Assembly (NCBI GenBank): GCA_949775045.1
Contig: OX459097.1
Coordinates: 15,254,710-15,318,709 of the forward strand
Source of the DNA: Metridium senile
Lineage: Eukaryota > Cnidaria > Anthozoa > Actiniaria > Metridiidae
Length of the DNA stretch: 64,000 bases
Direction of reading: 5' to 3'
Shown: positions 23,601 to 34,632 of the stretch, in pieces
Layout of the letters: the number at the start of each line of letters is the position of its first letter
Numbering within the stretch: position 1 is the first letter of the stretch
Notes under the pieces: generated by a model
Told to the model about the DNA's origin: nothing
The model's database searches: none
What the model saw: the letters and a program-made list of their open reading frames with translations, nothing else
Made by a program: the position numbers and the translations under genes

Positions 23601-26600
23601 TCAGAATTAATTGGTTTTAACTATTTGGAAAGATCAAATGTTCAAAATCACGGAGCTATCTTTTCCGATGGCGATAACTATATGGTGACAATGAATACAT
23701 GTAATCAAGCTTTGTCTAAGTTAATACTTACTGCTTTTGGTAGCTTCATCACCATGTCATCTATAATCAGCCTCTTTCCTTTCTCTTTATCACCACCTTT
23801 AGCCTTGTCTTCCTTGATATTATTGGCTTCAATTTTTGCTTTAATTTCTACAAATTTTCCAGTTTCAGTCACATTTGTGTCGTTTTTACAGACAACTCCA
23901 CTGTCACCGCAGAACTTCCACCCTTTGATCTGTTGTAAAATTTAATCTTGAATTAAAATCAGAATTTCATCTTAAGATTTACAACTTAAAAGTTGTTTAA
24001 AATGTATGGAATCCGTTCGTTGATATGTGAGTTCTGCAGTCAATAGATAGCTTTATTTCAATATCATATCCATTTTGTAATCACTAGCAAATTCTGCAAT
24101 CTCATTGTTTGAGTGGTCGAGAGGAGTGTGATTTTAATCAAATTTCTAAATTGCATCATTTTAGGCTATATTTTGAACAGGACAGCCAATCTTTTTTCAA
24201 TAATCAATTTTTTAATCAATTTTTTTAACCGAAAGTATTTTAATTAATCAGCAGGATCATATCATATGCTTGTGATCATGAGGATTTGTACAAATCTGCT
24301 TTTAGAAAAGTATCAATATTTCACCAAAACCAGTTGAAAAAAACTCCAATGGTATATATCTATATTTGCTAGAGGCAGTGACATATTTGACTTCCTATTT
24401 TGTTTTGAAATCACAGGAGTGGTACTTCTAAAGAAAGCTAGTTTTGAGATGTTTGTTTGATGCGTTCTTCTCTCACATGCAACAAGGAATATTTTCCGGG
24501 GTATCCAGTTTTCCTCCATCCTCAACATCGCCAACTATTCCGGACTTCCGCCAGTCATCGAGGCCAGCGGATACCATGTGTAAAATAGAAAGTAAACACC
24601 GATTCGGGAATCCAAGATAGAATCAAAATCGATTGTACAAAACTAAGTTAAATACGATTCTTTTAGTCAATTTAACACCAAAGGATATTGAGGCAACTAT
24701 CAAACCCTAACTCTTGAACATTTGCAGAGTTCAATGTTATAAAATTGGTAATTTACAAGCGAAATAACAACGACATGCCGACGATCTGAGGAAAGCCACA
24801 GGGAGCCCAAGCTCGCTCAGGCCCGCACTCAACTTTCTTGCTACGGTTTGCCTTTTCTTTAACAACTATCCCATTAAACTCTATTGTATATATTAGTTGG
24901 GTAAATTAGCTTCTTTTTGGTATCAAACATGCCTTAGTTTGCGAAGAATTTCCAAAGTTATCGCATCACAAAGTACCTCTACTTGAAAGAAGGATTGCAA
25001 GTATATGGCGTCTTTACGAACGTCAATTCAATTTGGAGCTTTTTCAAAGTTAAAAAGGAAAGGTAAAACCTCGTTCGATCGACGATAAATTTCACACAAG
25101 CAATTTATGATGTATTTAGTTTATGGAACAGCCACGGTAAATGAGGTAACAAGCTTTGATTTTGATTTTGAGTTTTTTTTCTTGCAATTTTACAATCTGA
25201 ATATTTCTGAATACAGAGCATGTAGGGAAAGAAAACTCAACTATCGAAAGTAAAGGTTTCTATTCAATAAATAAAGCTATGTTTGGTAAAAATCAAATGC
25301 TTTAATGTCATATATTATATTTCCAGTTAGGTAAATTGACAAATCCTTACCGAGAATTTTATAATTCGAAAAGAACTTTGATCCTCTATACATTTCTTTG
25401 TAAAATCTGATAAAATTATCTACCGCTTTTATGTTGCACCGCTGACCTTGTGAGTGGGCGCATGGCCGGAATAGTTGGCGATGACATGAACATGTGAGTA
25501 GAGTTGTGTGCCAAAATATTTAACGTAGAGGTAGTGAGTCTGAGTCTGACCAATTATTAACGGCACTTGTGTCTGGTTAAACACATTGAGACGTTAATAA
25601 ACAGTGATTTGATTTTGTTCAGGAGTAAACAATTAGTAAGTGCGATTAGTTTATATATGTAAATAATAATTAATTTTTTCACTTTATTTTTTTCTCTATA
25701 TGTAAATATTATATTTGTATTGTTATTTATATGTATTAAGTATTGTTATAATGTGTGGGTGAAATAAAGATTGACTTGAGTTCTAGCAAGGCCACTCAAA
25801 CATATATATTTCAAAATATAAATTAATATTTTAATTTTGAGATCAATAAAAATCTTGTGGAGGGTTCTCAGGCTAACATGTTTCTTGTTCAATCTTGATG
25901 TATCGATCCGTTTATATATAACTGATGAAAATACGGCCCCGATGGATCCATGTGGCAACTGCTTCATTATTGAAACAATTTGAAGTTTTATTATATTTTG
26001 GAGCTGGATTGCTTTATGCTTTGTTGTTGATTGGAGATGTTGGGAATGAATTGAGTTTTTGTTGAAATGTTACAGCGAATGAGCATGGAAGAGGCATGTC
26101 TAAATCAACGCCAAGTGACATTACTTTCAATTGTGTGCGAAGTTACTGTAATTGTACATTGATTGTTTTCTCGTGTTTATTTGGATATTAATTAGATAGT
26201 AAAGATCAATTAGGCCTCGTCTACACGAATCCGATCCGGCTGAAACCGCATAGAAATATTTGCGTCCACACGAATCCTGTTGATTGTTTCCTATTCAAAA
26301 GTATGCGGTTTCGGTGACCGGATTCACTGGATTCGTGTGAACGATAGGCCGATTCGCATCAAAAAGTATGCGGTTTCAAAAGTATCCGGATCCGTGTAGC
26401 CGGGGTCTTAATCTCTATTTCTTGGGTTTGTAGCCTGCGTGGCAGCTCTTGGGGATTGGGTAAGAGAGGTGGAGGGGAGAAGCGGTGGGAGAGAAGGAGG
26501 AAAGGAAGAGCCTGCAAACAAACCCCACTTTTTTGATTCAAACTACATCCACCAGATGGAAGTGGGTTTTTGATTGGCTAAGATTGAAAATCACTCATCA

Positions 26601-29600
26601 CGTCAAGGTGCGAGACGCTTATTCACAACATGGTGCCATTTCATAATGATTAGTCATCGTTTGGTCGTGACTCTGCACACGCTTTCTTTATTTGAGCGAA
26701 GATTCGTTCCGAAGTTCGTCGACTGAACTTGAGCGCTGATTGGTTCCGATTGTAATCGGCGAACTTGCTGAGGTCTGCTGATTGTGACCGAAGTTTCGTT
26801 GAATAGTTTTCGATTTCCGATTCGATTGCCGTGAACCTTTGAGCTCTGATTAGCCTGGGGAGAGGGATAAAAGGTGACGGAGGGGTGGTGGATGGGGAGA
26901 GGAAGGGAAGAAGGGAGGGCCTGCAGCGAAGACCCTTGATTTTCCATTACGCCCTCTTCCTAGCACTGTTTGTTGTCTGGTTTAGCTGTCATAATTGTCA
27001 CCTCCATTACTAGTGTTTCCTAACATAAAAAACTCGTATTTCAAAATATATTACTATTATATGTGAGTCCCAAATTTTCACAATCAAAATTATCATTATA
27101 AACTTGCCTAATAAAGTTACAAAGCTCAAAACTCAAAAGAAATAAGCGTGTTTACTTCACAAACGGAAATCAAGTCTATTTTACATGACCTTCAAAGGTC
27201 AAGTAAACAATGCAGCATATTTTGCTTTATTCAGTCAGAAAGCGTATTCACCTTACCCAATGTGAAATAAACCAAAAATATTTATCAGTTTTGAACTTCT
27301 GATGCCAAGGTCTCACTTTTAGATATTAGATATGTTATAGATCGAAATTTCTTGATTTCACTTGCCTGAAATAGCCGTTTGTAATTAGAGCTACTCGTTA
27401 CAGCTCAAGCTACCGTTGGTCTGTTCAATATTGACATGTCACAATATAGCTAACAACAGCCAATGAGATTTCACCTGGTCGCTCTCGACCAATGGGAATT
27501 TCGCGCACGGAATCCGTGTGCGAAATAATGGAAAATCAAGGGTCTTCGCTGCAGGCCCTCCCTTCTTCCCTTCCTCTCCCCAATCCCCCTCCCCTCCGCT
27601 CCTTTCTCCCTAGGGCCGAGCTACGCAGGCTAAGCTCTGATTGGATCCAAAAACTGTTCACTCTTACAACTCGATAGCATTTTGGAGAACCAGAGCCACA
27701 AAAATTATATTAGCATTTAAAAAAAAAAATGAAAACACATTTGTAGAGATATTCTATTGTTCATATTCTCGATCGTGATTGGATAACAATATTTGGTCTT
27801 TTTTTTAAAAGGCTCTTAACGCGTTTACTTTACATTAATTTCCCTACAAAGTATACATTTCCTGAAAGCTTAAATAATAAAGAATACATATTTATTTGAA
27901 GATTTAAATAAAATTTATTAGTTTTGGAGAAATCGGGCATATAGTAAGAGAGTGTTGTCTTAGCGCGAGATGTTTATTTGCGGAAGTGTTAATGTGAACG
28001 GATCAAATTTTTTGACCTTAATATTGGACATATATTTTAATTGGTCTGAAAATCTCTGCAAATAAACCTTTTAAAGTTGTACAGTTTATCAAATTCTACT
28101 ACTGAGAAATTTGTAGTTTTGTTTTAATAGGATTAAAATATTATTTATTCGATGTTGACAAGTTTAGGCTTTGTAAGTCAATAATCGTCACGTAAGAAAT
28201 GTGATCCTTGACTGATCGTAACATGACTAAGACGATCTAGAACTCTAAAAACTCTGAGAACTAGTAGAATGATGAATTATCAAATTAAATATCAAAAACT
28301 TTGTATGTCGTTGCAGTTTAGTTTGGTTTTAGCTTACTTTGTTCAGTTTGTTTTCGCTGTAACAACATGATACCATGTGGTCGTGACCTCTAAGATAACA
28401 AATTTTGACAGCTCCTGTCAATATTCCAACGCATTCATTAGACTATCAAAAATGCTTTTTTATTTATATCTTCTTTGCAAAAAATATTTTTGAACTCAAT
28501 TTTTTATAAGGTTGTGGATTTCAATCTGTTGTTTGATTTAGTTTGTTTTTGAAAAAACGTGTACTTTGAGGTGAATTGTGTCCTGTATATCCTTAATGTT
28601 ATTTCTATGGTTATGAATTGTCAATCCCGTCTTACCTCCATGTTAAACTTGACGCTACCGTTCGTCACTTTATACTCAGAATCACACAATTTAATAGTAA
28701 TGTCTTTTTTGATGAAAAATGTTTCAACAAGTAGAGTTGCTTTTGGCCCGGGAATGTCGGCAGTAAAATTCAAGGCATCAGCTTCAGCGCCCTGTTAAAC
28801 AATGTAACAAATATAAATAGTTTTTTGACATTCAAAGGACAAGAAAAGAATTATCGGAGTTAGACTGATTTGACATATTGTCACAAGGGGGGTTTGGGGG
28901 GGGGGGGGGGGGTCATTTTGTCGCATATTGGCAGTGGGGTTCATATATTAACTCAAAATGGTTCACATATAGGCACGGGTAGGGGTGGTTTTCATTTTGT
29001 CACAAAGAATAGCTCACATTGTTGACACAGTGTGGGGGAGTGGTTCATACATTGACTGAAAGTAGCTAGGGAGGTGTGGTTCACGTATTGGCACATCTTG
29101 TAGCAAAGTGGAATACGTTTTGCATGAGGATTGGGAGTAAAAGCCTCCAGAGAAGGTGCATTTCGAGTAATAAAGAAGGTTTTACCTCAAAAGTGGTTTT
29201 ATACATTTGTGAGACGGTGAAATTCAGAACTTCAGTGTCGAAACTATGTTTAGAACCTTCGGGAAGGTTTTTTCCGACTTCATTGCCACCAGCATCAAGC
29301 TCTCTCATGGACTCTATCTTAAATTCAAAATCATCTTGAGATCTTAGACTCTTGATTTTCAGCTTGCTTGAACCTTCCCTGACTTCAGTACAGAACTTGC
29401 TGGTACAGAATGTTGTGGTATTAGCAGTAGAGCAACCTGCAAGAATGCGTAATATATCATTATTAGTCGAAACTTTGTGGCAGTAAATAGTATCCTTTTT
29501 TATTCTTTTGAAGAGCTATTCAAGGAAAGCACAAAAATAGAATTTCAACTTTTATTATTTATATTATTTTTATTATTATATTATAATGGAATATTGACTA

Positions 29601-32600
29601 AAACGGTAGTAATAATATGATGTTGATGATGATCATAACACATAACGTAGTTATGCTGATGATAATGATGATAATAGTAATGGATTGATGACGCCATCAA
29701 TAAAGTTATGATAATAATAATTGTGATGATGCTGATGTCAATGACAAATCGAATGTATGAAACTTGAAGGATGATCGATGGATAATAATGGTGAAGTTTG
29801 CTTGTCATTGTTAAGAAAATATAGAAAACTAAATTTTGAAATTTCAGTTTGAAAGGCTTTAGTCAAGTTAACGTTAGAAATTCTGAAACTTGTGAAATTT
29901 AAGTTTGAAATCCACAACCAAATTAGTCATTGATTTTCCGTTCCGATGCCTTTGATCGATTTTGAAAAACTTGATCGCACAGAATAAGCGGACCTGTCTA
30001 ATGTTTAAGCGCGAGATTCAAATTAGGGTCATTCAGCTGTAGCGAAGTTAATGAGGCAAATTGCAAAGAAAACTGACTAAAACGCGCCAACTTCGAATAT
30101 AAAATTGCAAAAAACATCATTTGGATAAATTCTGTTGAAAAATGTTCGGGCTGGAAAATAAAGTTAAAATACACTTGCATCTTATACAATAAAAATGATA
30201 ACGGTAATCCATGGAGAAGTTTGATCTTTTTGGGGTTGAAAAATAAAAAATTTCGGGTTTTTTTTGTGGGGGAGCAATATTCATCTCAAAATATCTTCTT
30301 TTTGAATAACGGCAAAAAAAGTGTTCGGATTGTAAATGAAGCAAATAAGTGTTAAGAGTATTTTGTACTATTAACTGTTTCATATTTCATTTTCTAAAGT
30401 CGATCTTTTTTAAGGTGAATATTTTGAGCTCATTACTATGCAAATTGACCATATGAAGGGAGTCCAGGCTAGTCCAGCTAGATTGCACCTTTTAATTGGT
30501 CTATTGTAATTGAGGCTTAGCGAGTTCGCAAGTAGAGGTTCGAAACCAAATAAAAACATAGGGCTGTGATCCATTCAACCCGTCAAACCATAGTAAACTA
30601 TGGTTATACTAATCACTCTCTTAATCGTTCTCTTTCCCATATAGCTTTTACTTTCTTCATTCTTAGCATTAAGGTGACTTAAACTTAACTCTGCTTAAAC
30701 TAAGTTGAAAGATAGCAGACTTTGATTAACAACTTGTGTTATTCATCAGTTACTGAAATAGTCAATATCTTTTAGTTTTCACTAAAAGTTCACTTGTCAC
30801 AGGTTTTGTGATCATTAGTGGATATTTTCATCCCGTTTGGCTTTAACTAATAAACCTTTAATTATGTACGTTATTTAGTTACTTTTTCAATTATTCAGTC
30901 TTGGAAAGGTCAGGTTTTATTCAAAAACTAAAGTAGAGATTTTGATCAGCAGGGTAGTTTTGCTTGTTGTTTGTGACTATTGAAATTTGCCGGACTTTGA
31001 CTCGTGACTGTATTTTACATCCTATTTTGCTTTAAGCTAAGTCATATATTGTAATTGATTAAATTATGGCGTACCATCGGGGCCAAAATTCAACATTTAC
31101 ATTTGACATTGTACTTTTTGTGCTCGTGCTGCTTTCGCCATGCAACATTGTAGTTTTTAAAATCGAATGATTATGTAATTTCGTAATCCAACATTAATTG
31201 TAGTTTTTTACTCGATTGTGTAATTTCGTAATCCAACATTGTAGTTTTAGCAATGCAACATTCAACTTCTCGGCATCCAACCGCAAACCATAAAAATGAA
31301 CGCGGGCTCAACTAACCCAGATCACGTGCGCCTGAAATCTGAGTACGTTTCTTCGCGTATTTACGAGTCTTCGTGACCGAAGTTTACAAACTGAACAATA
31401 ATCATTTATTTAGCACTATTTACTATGTAAAATAATCGTAATACTATATATTTTAACTTTTGTTTTTCTTTACGAATAGCCATGTATTACACATCAAAGT
31501 GTCTGTGATGTCCGTAAAAGCGTGGTGTTTTCGAATCCACTCTATTTTTTGATAGGGTCTGTTTAATTTCAAAGACTCGTAAATACGCGAAGAAACGTAC
31601 TCAGATTTCAGGCGCACGTGATTGGGGTTAGTTGAGCCCGCGTTCATTTTTATGGTTTGCGGTTGGATGCCGAGAAGTTGAATGTTGCATTGCTAAAACT
31701 ACAATGTTGGATTACGAAATTACACAATCGAGTAAAAAAACTACAATGTTGGATTACAAAATTACACAATCGATTTAAAAACAACAATGTTGCATGGCGA
31801 AAACAGCACGAACACAAAAAGTACAATGTCAAATGTAAATGTTGAATTTTGGCCCCGATGGTACGCCATATTAAATAGCCACTGGTTTTGGTTACTTAGT
31901 TCAATAAATTTGAGTGAATAAAGTTAACTTTTTCATTATGGTCGAACATTTAGTTCTGTTTAGTTGTTTTCGATTTGTTTACTGTTACTACACAGCGTTG
32001 CTATGCTGAGCTAACGGTCAAACACGAGTTTGACATAAAACACTGTGGTTAATATACTTTATCATATTCACTGGTTTTTGGTTACTTAGTTCGATAACTT
32101 TGACTTACTAAGGTCAGTTTTCATTTTATGGTCGAATATTTAGTTCTGTTTAGTTGTTTTTGATTTGTTATTCTTACTACACAGCGTTGCTATGCTTAGC
32201 TAACGGTCAAACACGAGTTTGACATAAAACACTGTGGTTATACTTAATTTTCTGTTAAAAACGGCTTTTTAGGGTGAATAAAAAAAATTAACAGCATTCC
32301 ACTTTATTCATTAGTTTCAATGGTTTGAGTATTTTAGTCTTTTAATTAAAGAATGAAAACTAAGATAGCATAACCTCCTTCAATTGTGTTCTATCAATAA
32401 GCTTTTGATTTAAAAATGCACCGAACCGGCTCATGACATTTTCTATTCATATCGTTTCTTTTATCAAATACGACTCCCAGTAGACATCTAATGAGTGAGA
32501 TTTGAAAAGCCGTTCTTTTATTTCTTAACTCAAATCATGTGTCTTTGTTAGAATAGGATTAAATCATTGTTTTTTTATGTGAGAAAACCTTCTCAAGTGT

Positions 32601-34427
32601 GAAATAAATTAGTTACATACCTCGAATGTTCGGCTATAAGCCTATATATCCCTTGGGCCTGCGGCCCGCGGGATATATATGGCTTATAGCCTCCATTCTC
32701 GGTATGTAACTCTTACATATAAAAATATTTTGACGAGGAATTATTATTTATTCAGGCCATGCTGACGAAAGTCGATCGCTAATATTGTGATTAGTCATAA
32801 ACTTTTGCCAAACAAAAGATAGGATTAAACGAACAAAAGGCCAATAATGCATTGAATTTGGCTAAGGCCTCGTCTACACGAATCCGATCCGGCTGAAACC
32901 GCATAGAAATATTTGCGTTCACACGAATCCTGTTGATCGCTTCCTATTCAAAAGTATGCGGTTTCAGTGACCGGATTCACTGGATTCGTGTGGACGATAG
33001 GCCGATTCGTATCAAAAAGTATGCGGTTTCAAAAGTATCCGGATCCGTGTAGCCGGGGTCTTAGTTAGAAGACAAATTCCCATGAGATGCAATAACCAAC
33101 CAATCAGATATATCTAAGACACTACTCAATTCATATGTATGCCTATTTTGCCAATATAAAAAAAATTTAAGCGCCGTAAGTAAATGTCCATAGAACAATA
33201 GCCATTCTGTGCGATGAGTGAAATTTAAGTTTGAAAACCACAACCAAATTAGTCATTGACTTTCCGTTCCGATGCCTTTGATCGATTTTGAAAAACTAAT
33301 TTCCATCTAATAATTCAAGTCAAAAAAATCCATTTGTAAGTTAAATAGTTTACATCGTAGAAAACTCTGTCTTTTGAATCTTTTCACTATAAATAAATAT
33401 ACATTGCATAAATAACGGATGACGTAACATCTACACTACTTCGAGGCAGTAGCCAGAAAAACAAAAACGAAATATCGAAAAATTGCAAGATAAGCTTTTA
33501 GTTATATAAAAAGTTGCTTCGATGAATGAGAATATTTTTTTCAAAATAGCATTAATATAATAACAAAAAACTTAAGGTTTTCACTTCATTGATATTGCTT
33601 CAGTAGTTCACTGATCTAAACAACTTTTGCAGACGAGTGTGATTTGCAGTTATTTGCATAACGGAAAGAAAAGCTTTTTTATCTTCTTGACGACTTAAAA
33701 CGGTATTTCTTGTACATCTTAAACTTATCTATTTGAATTAGTATTTTTCTTCTGCTAAAATACCAAAACGTTTTAGACTTTTTGTCAACAAGTTAATTAT
33801 TCCAGCCACCTCCCTAATTACGTAACGATCTTTCAAATCATAATAAATAGATGGAGTGAAGTGGAGTTAATGTTTGCACAAATAAACATACATTTTGATT
33901 TAGCAACAAAAAGTTGTAAGAATTTAAATTACTTAAAACTTCCTGGAGGTTGTTCTTCAACCAGTCAGAGTGATGTCTTTATAATATCAAACCCTTGCCA
34001 AGTACATCTTGGTGTACTTAACATCTGCTTTGCAGATACGGCTCAAGTTAAACTTTCTTGGGAGCAAAAATATCAATAATAGTAAACTGAATCTTAAAAG
34101 ATCCAACCGATTGAGCTCCTTCAATGAACAGGGAAATCTTTTGTAACGTTCTCTTTTAGAATTGATCATAGAGTTGAGATCTGTTAAGCGAAAGTGTGAT
34201 ATGGATCACGTCACAGACGCAGCTTTGAAACTAGAAACAAAGAACTATATCCAATATTTGTTCGAGCAGTTTCGTGATCTAAAAGATTGAAAAGCATACA
34301 AAAGAAGAACAAAAAAGCACACGAAGAGAAAGCAAGCAGCGAGACATGAAAGGAATACTTTTGTTTAGTAAACTCAATTGAACTTACCAACTAGTACCAA
34401 AAGAGCCACAATCAAAAACCGATTCAT
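20640..34427 (-). CDS. Secreted, probably GPI-anchored protein (SAARP-like?), 5 exons, 307 aa
   Basis: Exons on the minus strand: 34427-34388, 29436-29186, 28791-28636, 23929-23732, 20918-20640. All junctions are GT-AG and phases agree, giving 307 aa. Residues 1-19 (MNRFLIVALLVLVGCSTA) are a signal peptide. The body has six Cys after the signal peptide (FCTSKFC, KLCDSE, WKFCGD, VVCKN, DDNC), several N-glycosylation sequons and a charged Lys-rich insert. Near the C-terminus, FRFEKFNNKVVYDP is followed by a Thr/Pro-rich stem (NTTKTPSTPPPTTEPPTT) and a hydrophobic tail ending VKLLA, as expected for a GPI signal. The pattern (LDAGGNEVG...HSFDT, YP, FRFxKF...YDP) reminds me of skeletal aspartic-acid-rich and related cnidarian secreted proteins, but it is not unusually acidic. 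Function is therefore not assigned. It is convergent with gene A, and its last exon is duplicated at 57852-58124. Confidence 0.8.
20972..22251. mobile_element. 1.28-kb TIR element in gene B intron 4, carrying a helicase fragment; 8-bp target duplication
   Basis: Ends are inverted copies: the left end has GTAATCTCCGTGTATTTATAG and CGCTTATTTGC, and the right end has GCAAATAAGCGACC and CACGGAGACTAC. Subterminal inverted blocks (21068-21200 and 21885-22020; CTGGTNACCAGAGGCTTGACT, GACGACTCGCTGC) and a palindrome at 22038-22155 lie inside. AGTTTAAG flanks both sides (20964-20971 and 22252-22259). The paralogous site at 58174-58181 is empty, so this is a post-duplication insertion. The 8-bp duplication fits hAT or P-like elements. 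Related right ends occur at 35757-35835 and 39632-39715. Confidence 0.85.
21307..21753 (-). pseudogene. RecQ-like DEAD/DEAH helicase N-terminal fragment inside the TIR element
   Basis: A 148-codon open stretch reads SEEQKTSLIALLNKDVFAIL, then PTGNGKS (Walker A, motif I), QLLPDLCRQLFLRG, VVVICPLRSLVDSHI (motif Ia region) and LERCGLRATSLSADD, and stops. That is the start of a RecQ-type ATPase core. Motifs II-VI and all downstream domains are missing, so it cannot be a working helicase. It lies wholly within the 20972-22251 element, so it is captured or residual element-borne coding sequence. Whether it is translated is unknown. Confidence 0.75.
22338..22390 (-). ncRNA. Hammerhead ribozyme (type I-like), probably from a retroelement
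   Basis: Read on the minus strand: stem I CTC, core CTGATGA (22384-22378), stem II GAGAGACC-GTAA-GGTCTTAC closed by a GNRA tetraloop (one A.A mismatch), core GAAA (22357-22354), then CA-GCGT-TG giving a 3-bp stem III, cleavage triplet GTA (22346-22344), and GAG pairing with CTC. All conserved core bases are present. Stem I beyond 3 bp is weak. Such motifs are known in Penelope-like elements and retrozymes of corals and other animals. The neighbourhood is AT-microsatellite and hairpin DNA in gene B intron 4. Confidence 0.7.
22400..22930. repeat. Two palindromic elements with (TA)n runs
   Basis: The first hairpin pairs about 22440-22504 with 22624-22690 (ATTCTGTAAATCCTAGAATA, CGGGTGCATTGTGGGAACG and complements). 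The second pairs about 22797-22825 with 22895-22925 (AATATAAGAAATTATGGGAT). TA microsatellites lie at 22695-22715 and 22947-22962. These resemble nested foldback insertions in the ribozyme-bearing repeat. Confidence 0.75.
23040..23730. other. Gene B intron 4, rest
   Basis: No exon or clear mobile element is seen. An (AAAC)n run lies at about 23500-23523. The text at 23010-23030 (GGTTATACAAAGTTAAGATG) matches 58361-58380, so the duplicated block reaches here. Confidence 0.5.
24526..25483. repeat. Segment bounded by a perfect 18-bp inverted match (intron 3)
   Basis: CATCGCCAACTATTCCGG at 24526-24543 is repeated as its exact complement at 25466-25483. No target duplication or transposase was found, so it may be a TIR element or a chance remnant of nested insertions. 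Confidence 0.4.
26213..26407. mobile_element. 195-bp MITE, copy 1 (PIF/Harbinger-like)
   Basis: Tips GGCCTCGTCTACACG and CGTGTAGCCGGGGTC are inverted. TTA flanks both sides. A copy about 95% identical and the same length sits at 32866-33060. The 3-bp TWA target suits PIF/Harbinger. No coding capacity. Confidence 0.8.
26430..27640. repeat. Three copies of a GC-rich repeat end (two direct, one inverted)
   Basis: Blocks at about 26431-26545 and 26846-26947, plus an inverted one at 27526-27640, share GAGGGCCTGCAG, purine-rich GGGAGAGGAAGGG and CCCTTGATTTTCCAT. The last two frame about 600 bp like TIRs. Spurious ORFs starting MENQGSSLQALPSS are encoded by the repeat itself. Confidence 0.65.
27690..28630. 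other. Gene B intron 3, nothing further seen
   Basis: AT-rich intron sequence without recognisable exon, RNA or mobile element. Confidence 0.45.
28880..29110 (+). repeat. Degenerate G-rich repeats with a 17-G run, intron 2 of gene B
   Basis: A 17-base G run (28896-28912) heads three or four degenerate units of about 60 bp with GGTTCAYATATTGNCAC and GTGGGG text. Such a run is error-prone in sequencing and can form G-quadruplexes. Confidence 0.7.
29450..31050. other. Gene B intron 1, left part
   Basis: No gene seen. A 75-bp segment at 29895-29970 (AAATTTAAGTTTGAAA, CCGTTCCGATGCCTTTGATC) recurs at 33222-33297, so it is an unclassified dispersed repeat. Confidence 0.5.
31065..31870. mobile_element. 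806-bp foldback transposon with about 300-bp inverted arms, TSD TTAAAT
   Basis: The arms 31065-31370 and about 31570-31870 are nearly exact inverted copies (tip TATGGCGTACCATCGGGGCC), leaving a loop of about 200 bp. TTAAAT occurs immediately on both sides (31059-31064 and 31871-31876). The arms contain internal repeats of CAACATTGTAGTTTT. ORFs inside are short and mirrored. Lies in intron 1 of gene B. Confidence 0.9.
31880..32245 (+). repeat. 189-bp tandem duplication
   Basis: CACTGGTTTT...TTACTTAGTT through AACACTGTGGTTA is present twice in a row (from 31880 and from 32069) with few differences. No coding role seen. Confidence 0.85.
32612..32710. mobile_element. Palindromic MITE
   Basis: Arms GTTACATACC / GGTATGTAAC and GGCTATAAGCCTATATATCC / complement flank a GC-rich loop. 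Same architecture as the hairpins at 9717, 51310, 58872 and 59290. Confidence 0.8.
32866..33060. mobile_element. 195-bp MITE, copy 2 (PIF/Harbinger-like)
   Basis: Same element and orientation as 26213-26407. Flanks are TAA and TTA, as if one copy of the 3-bp duplication has mutated. Confidence 0.8.
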
Positions 34428-34560
34428 TATTTCCGTGTGATTTTCGTCGTTGAAGGTAAGCTGCTGGGAGTTTCGTGTCATAGTGAGCTGTTCTCAGGGC
34501 ACTCTTTTTGATATGTGAAAATCAGAACACTTCAAAAAGGGAGTGTTTGGATGGTTTATT
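34428..34560 (-). promoter_or_regulatory. Putative 5' UTR/proximal promoter of gene B
   Basis: The 130 bp upstream of the gene B start are conserved in the second unit (39243-39375), including GTGTGATTTTCGTCGTTGAAG and TTCTCAGGGCACTCTTTTTG. No canonical TATA box was identified. Conservation may reflect recent duplication only. Confidence 0.35.
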
Positions 34561-34632
34561 GACACCTGTCAAAATTAGACTTCTTTAACTGCCCCTGACC
34601 AATATCACGAGATTGAAATATTTGCAAACCCC

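Noticed and set aside
26654..26947. ORF beginning MENQGSSLQALPSS
   Set aside because: Encoded by a dispersed repeat end present three times between 26430 and 27640; no domain or splice support.
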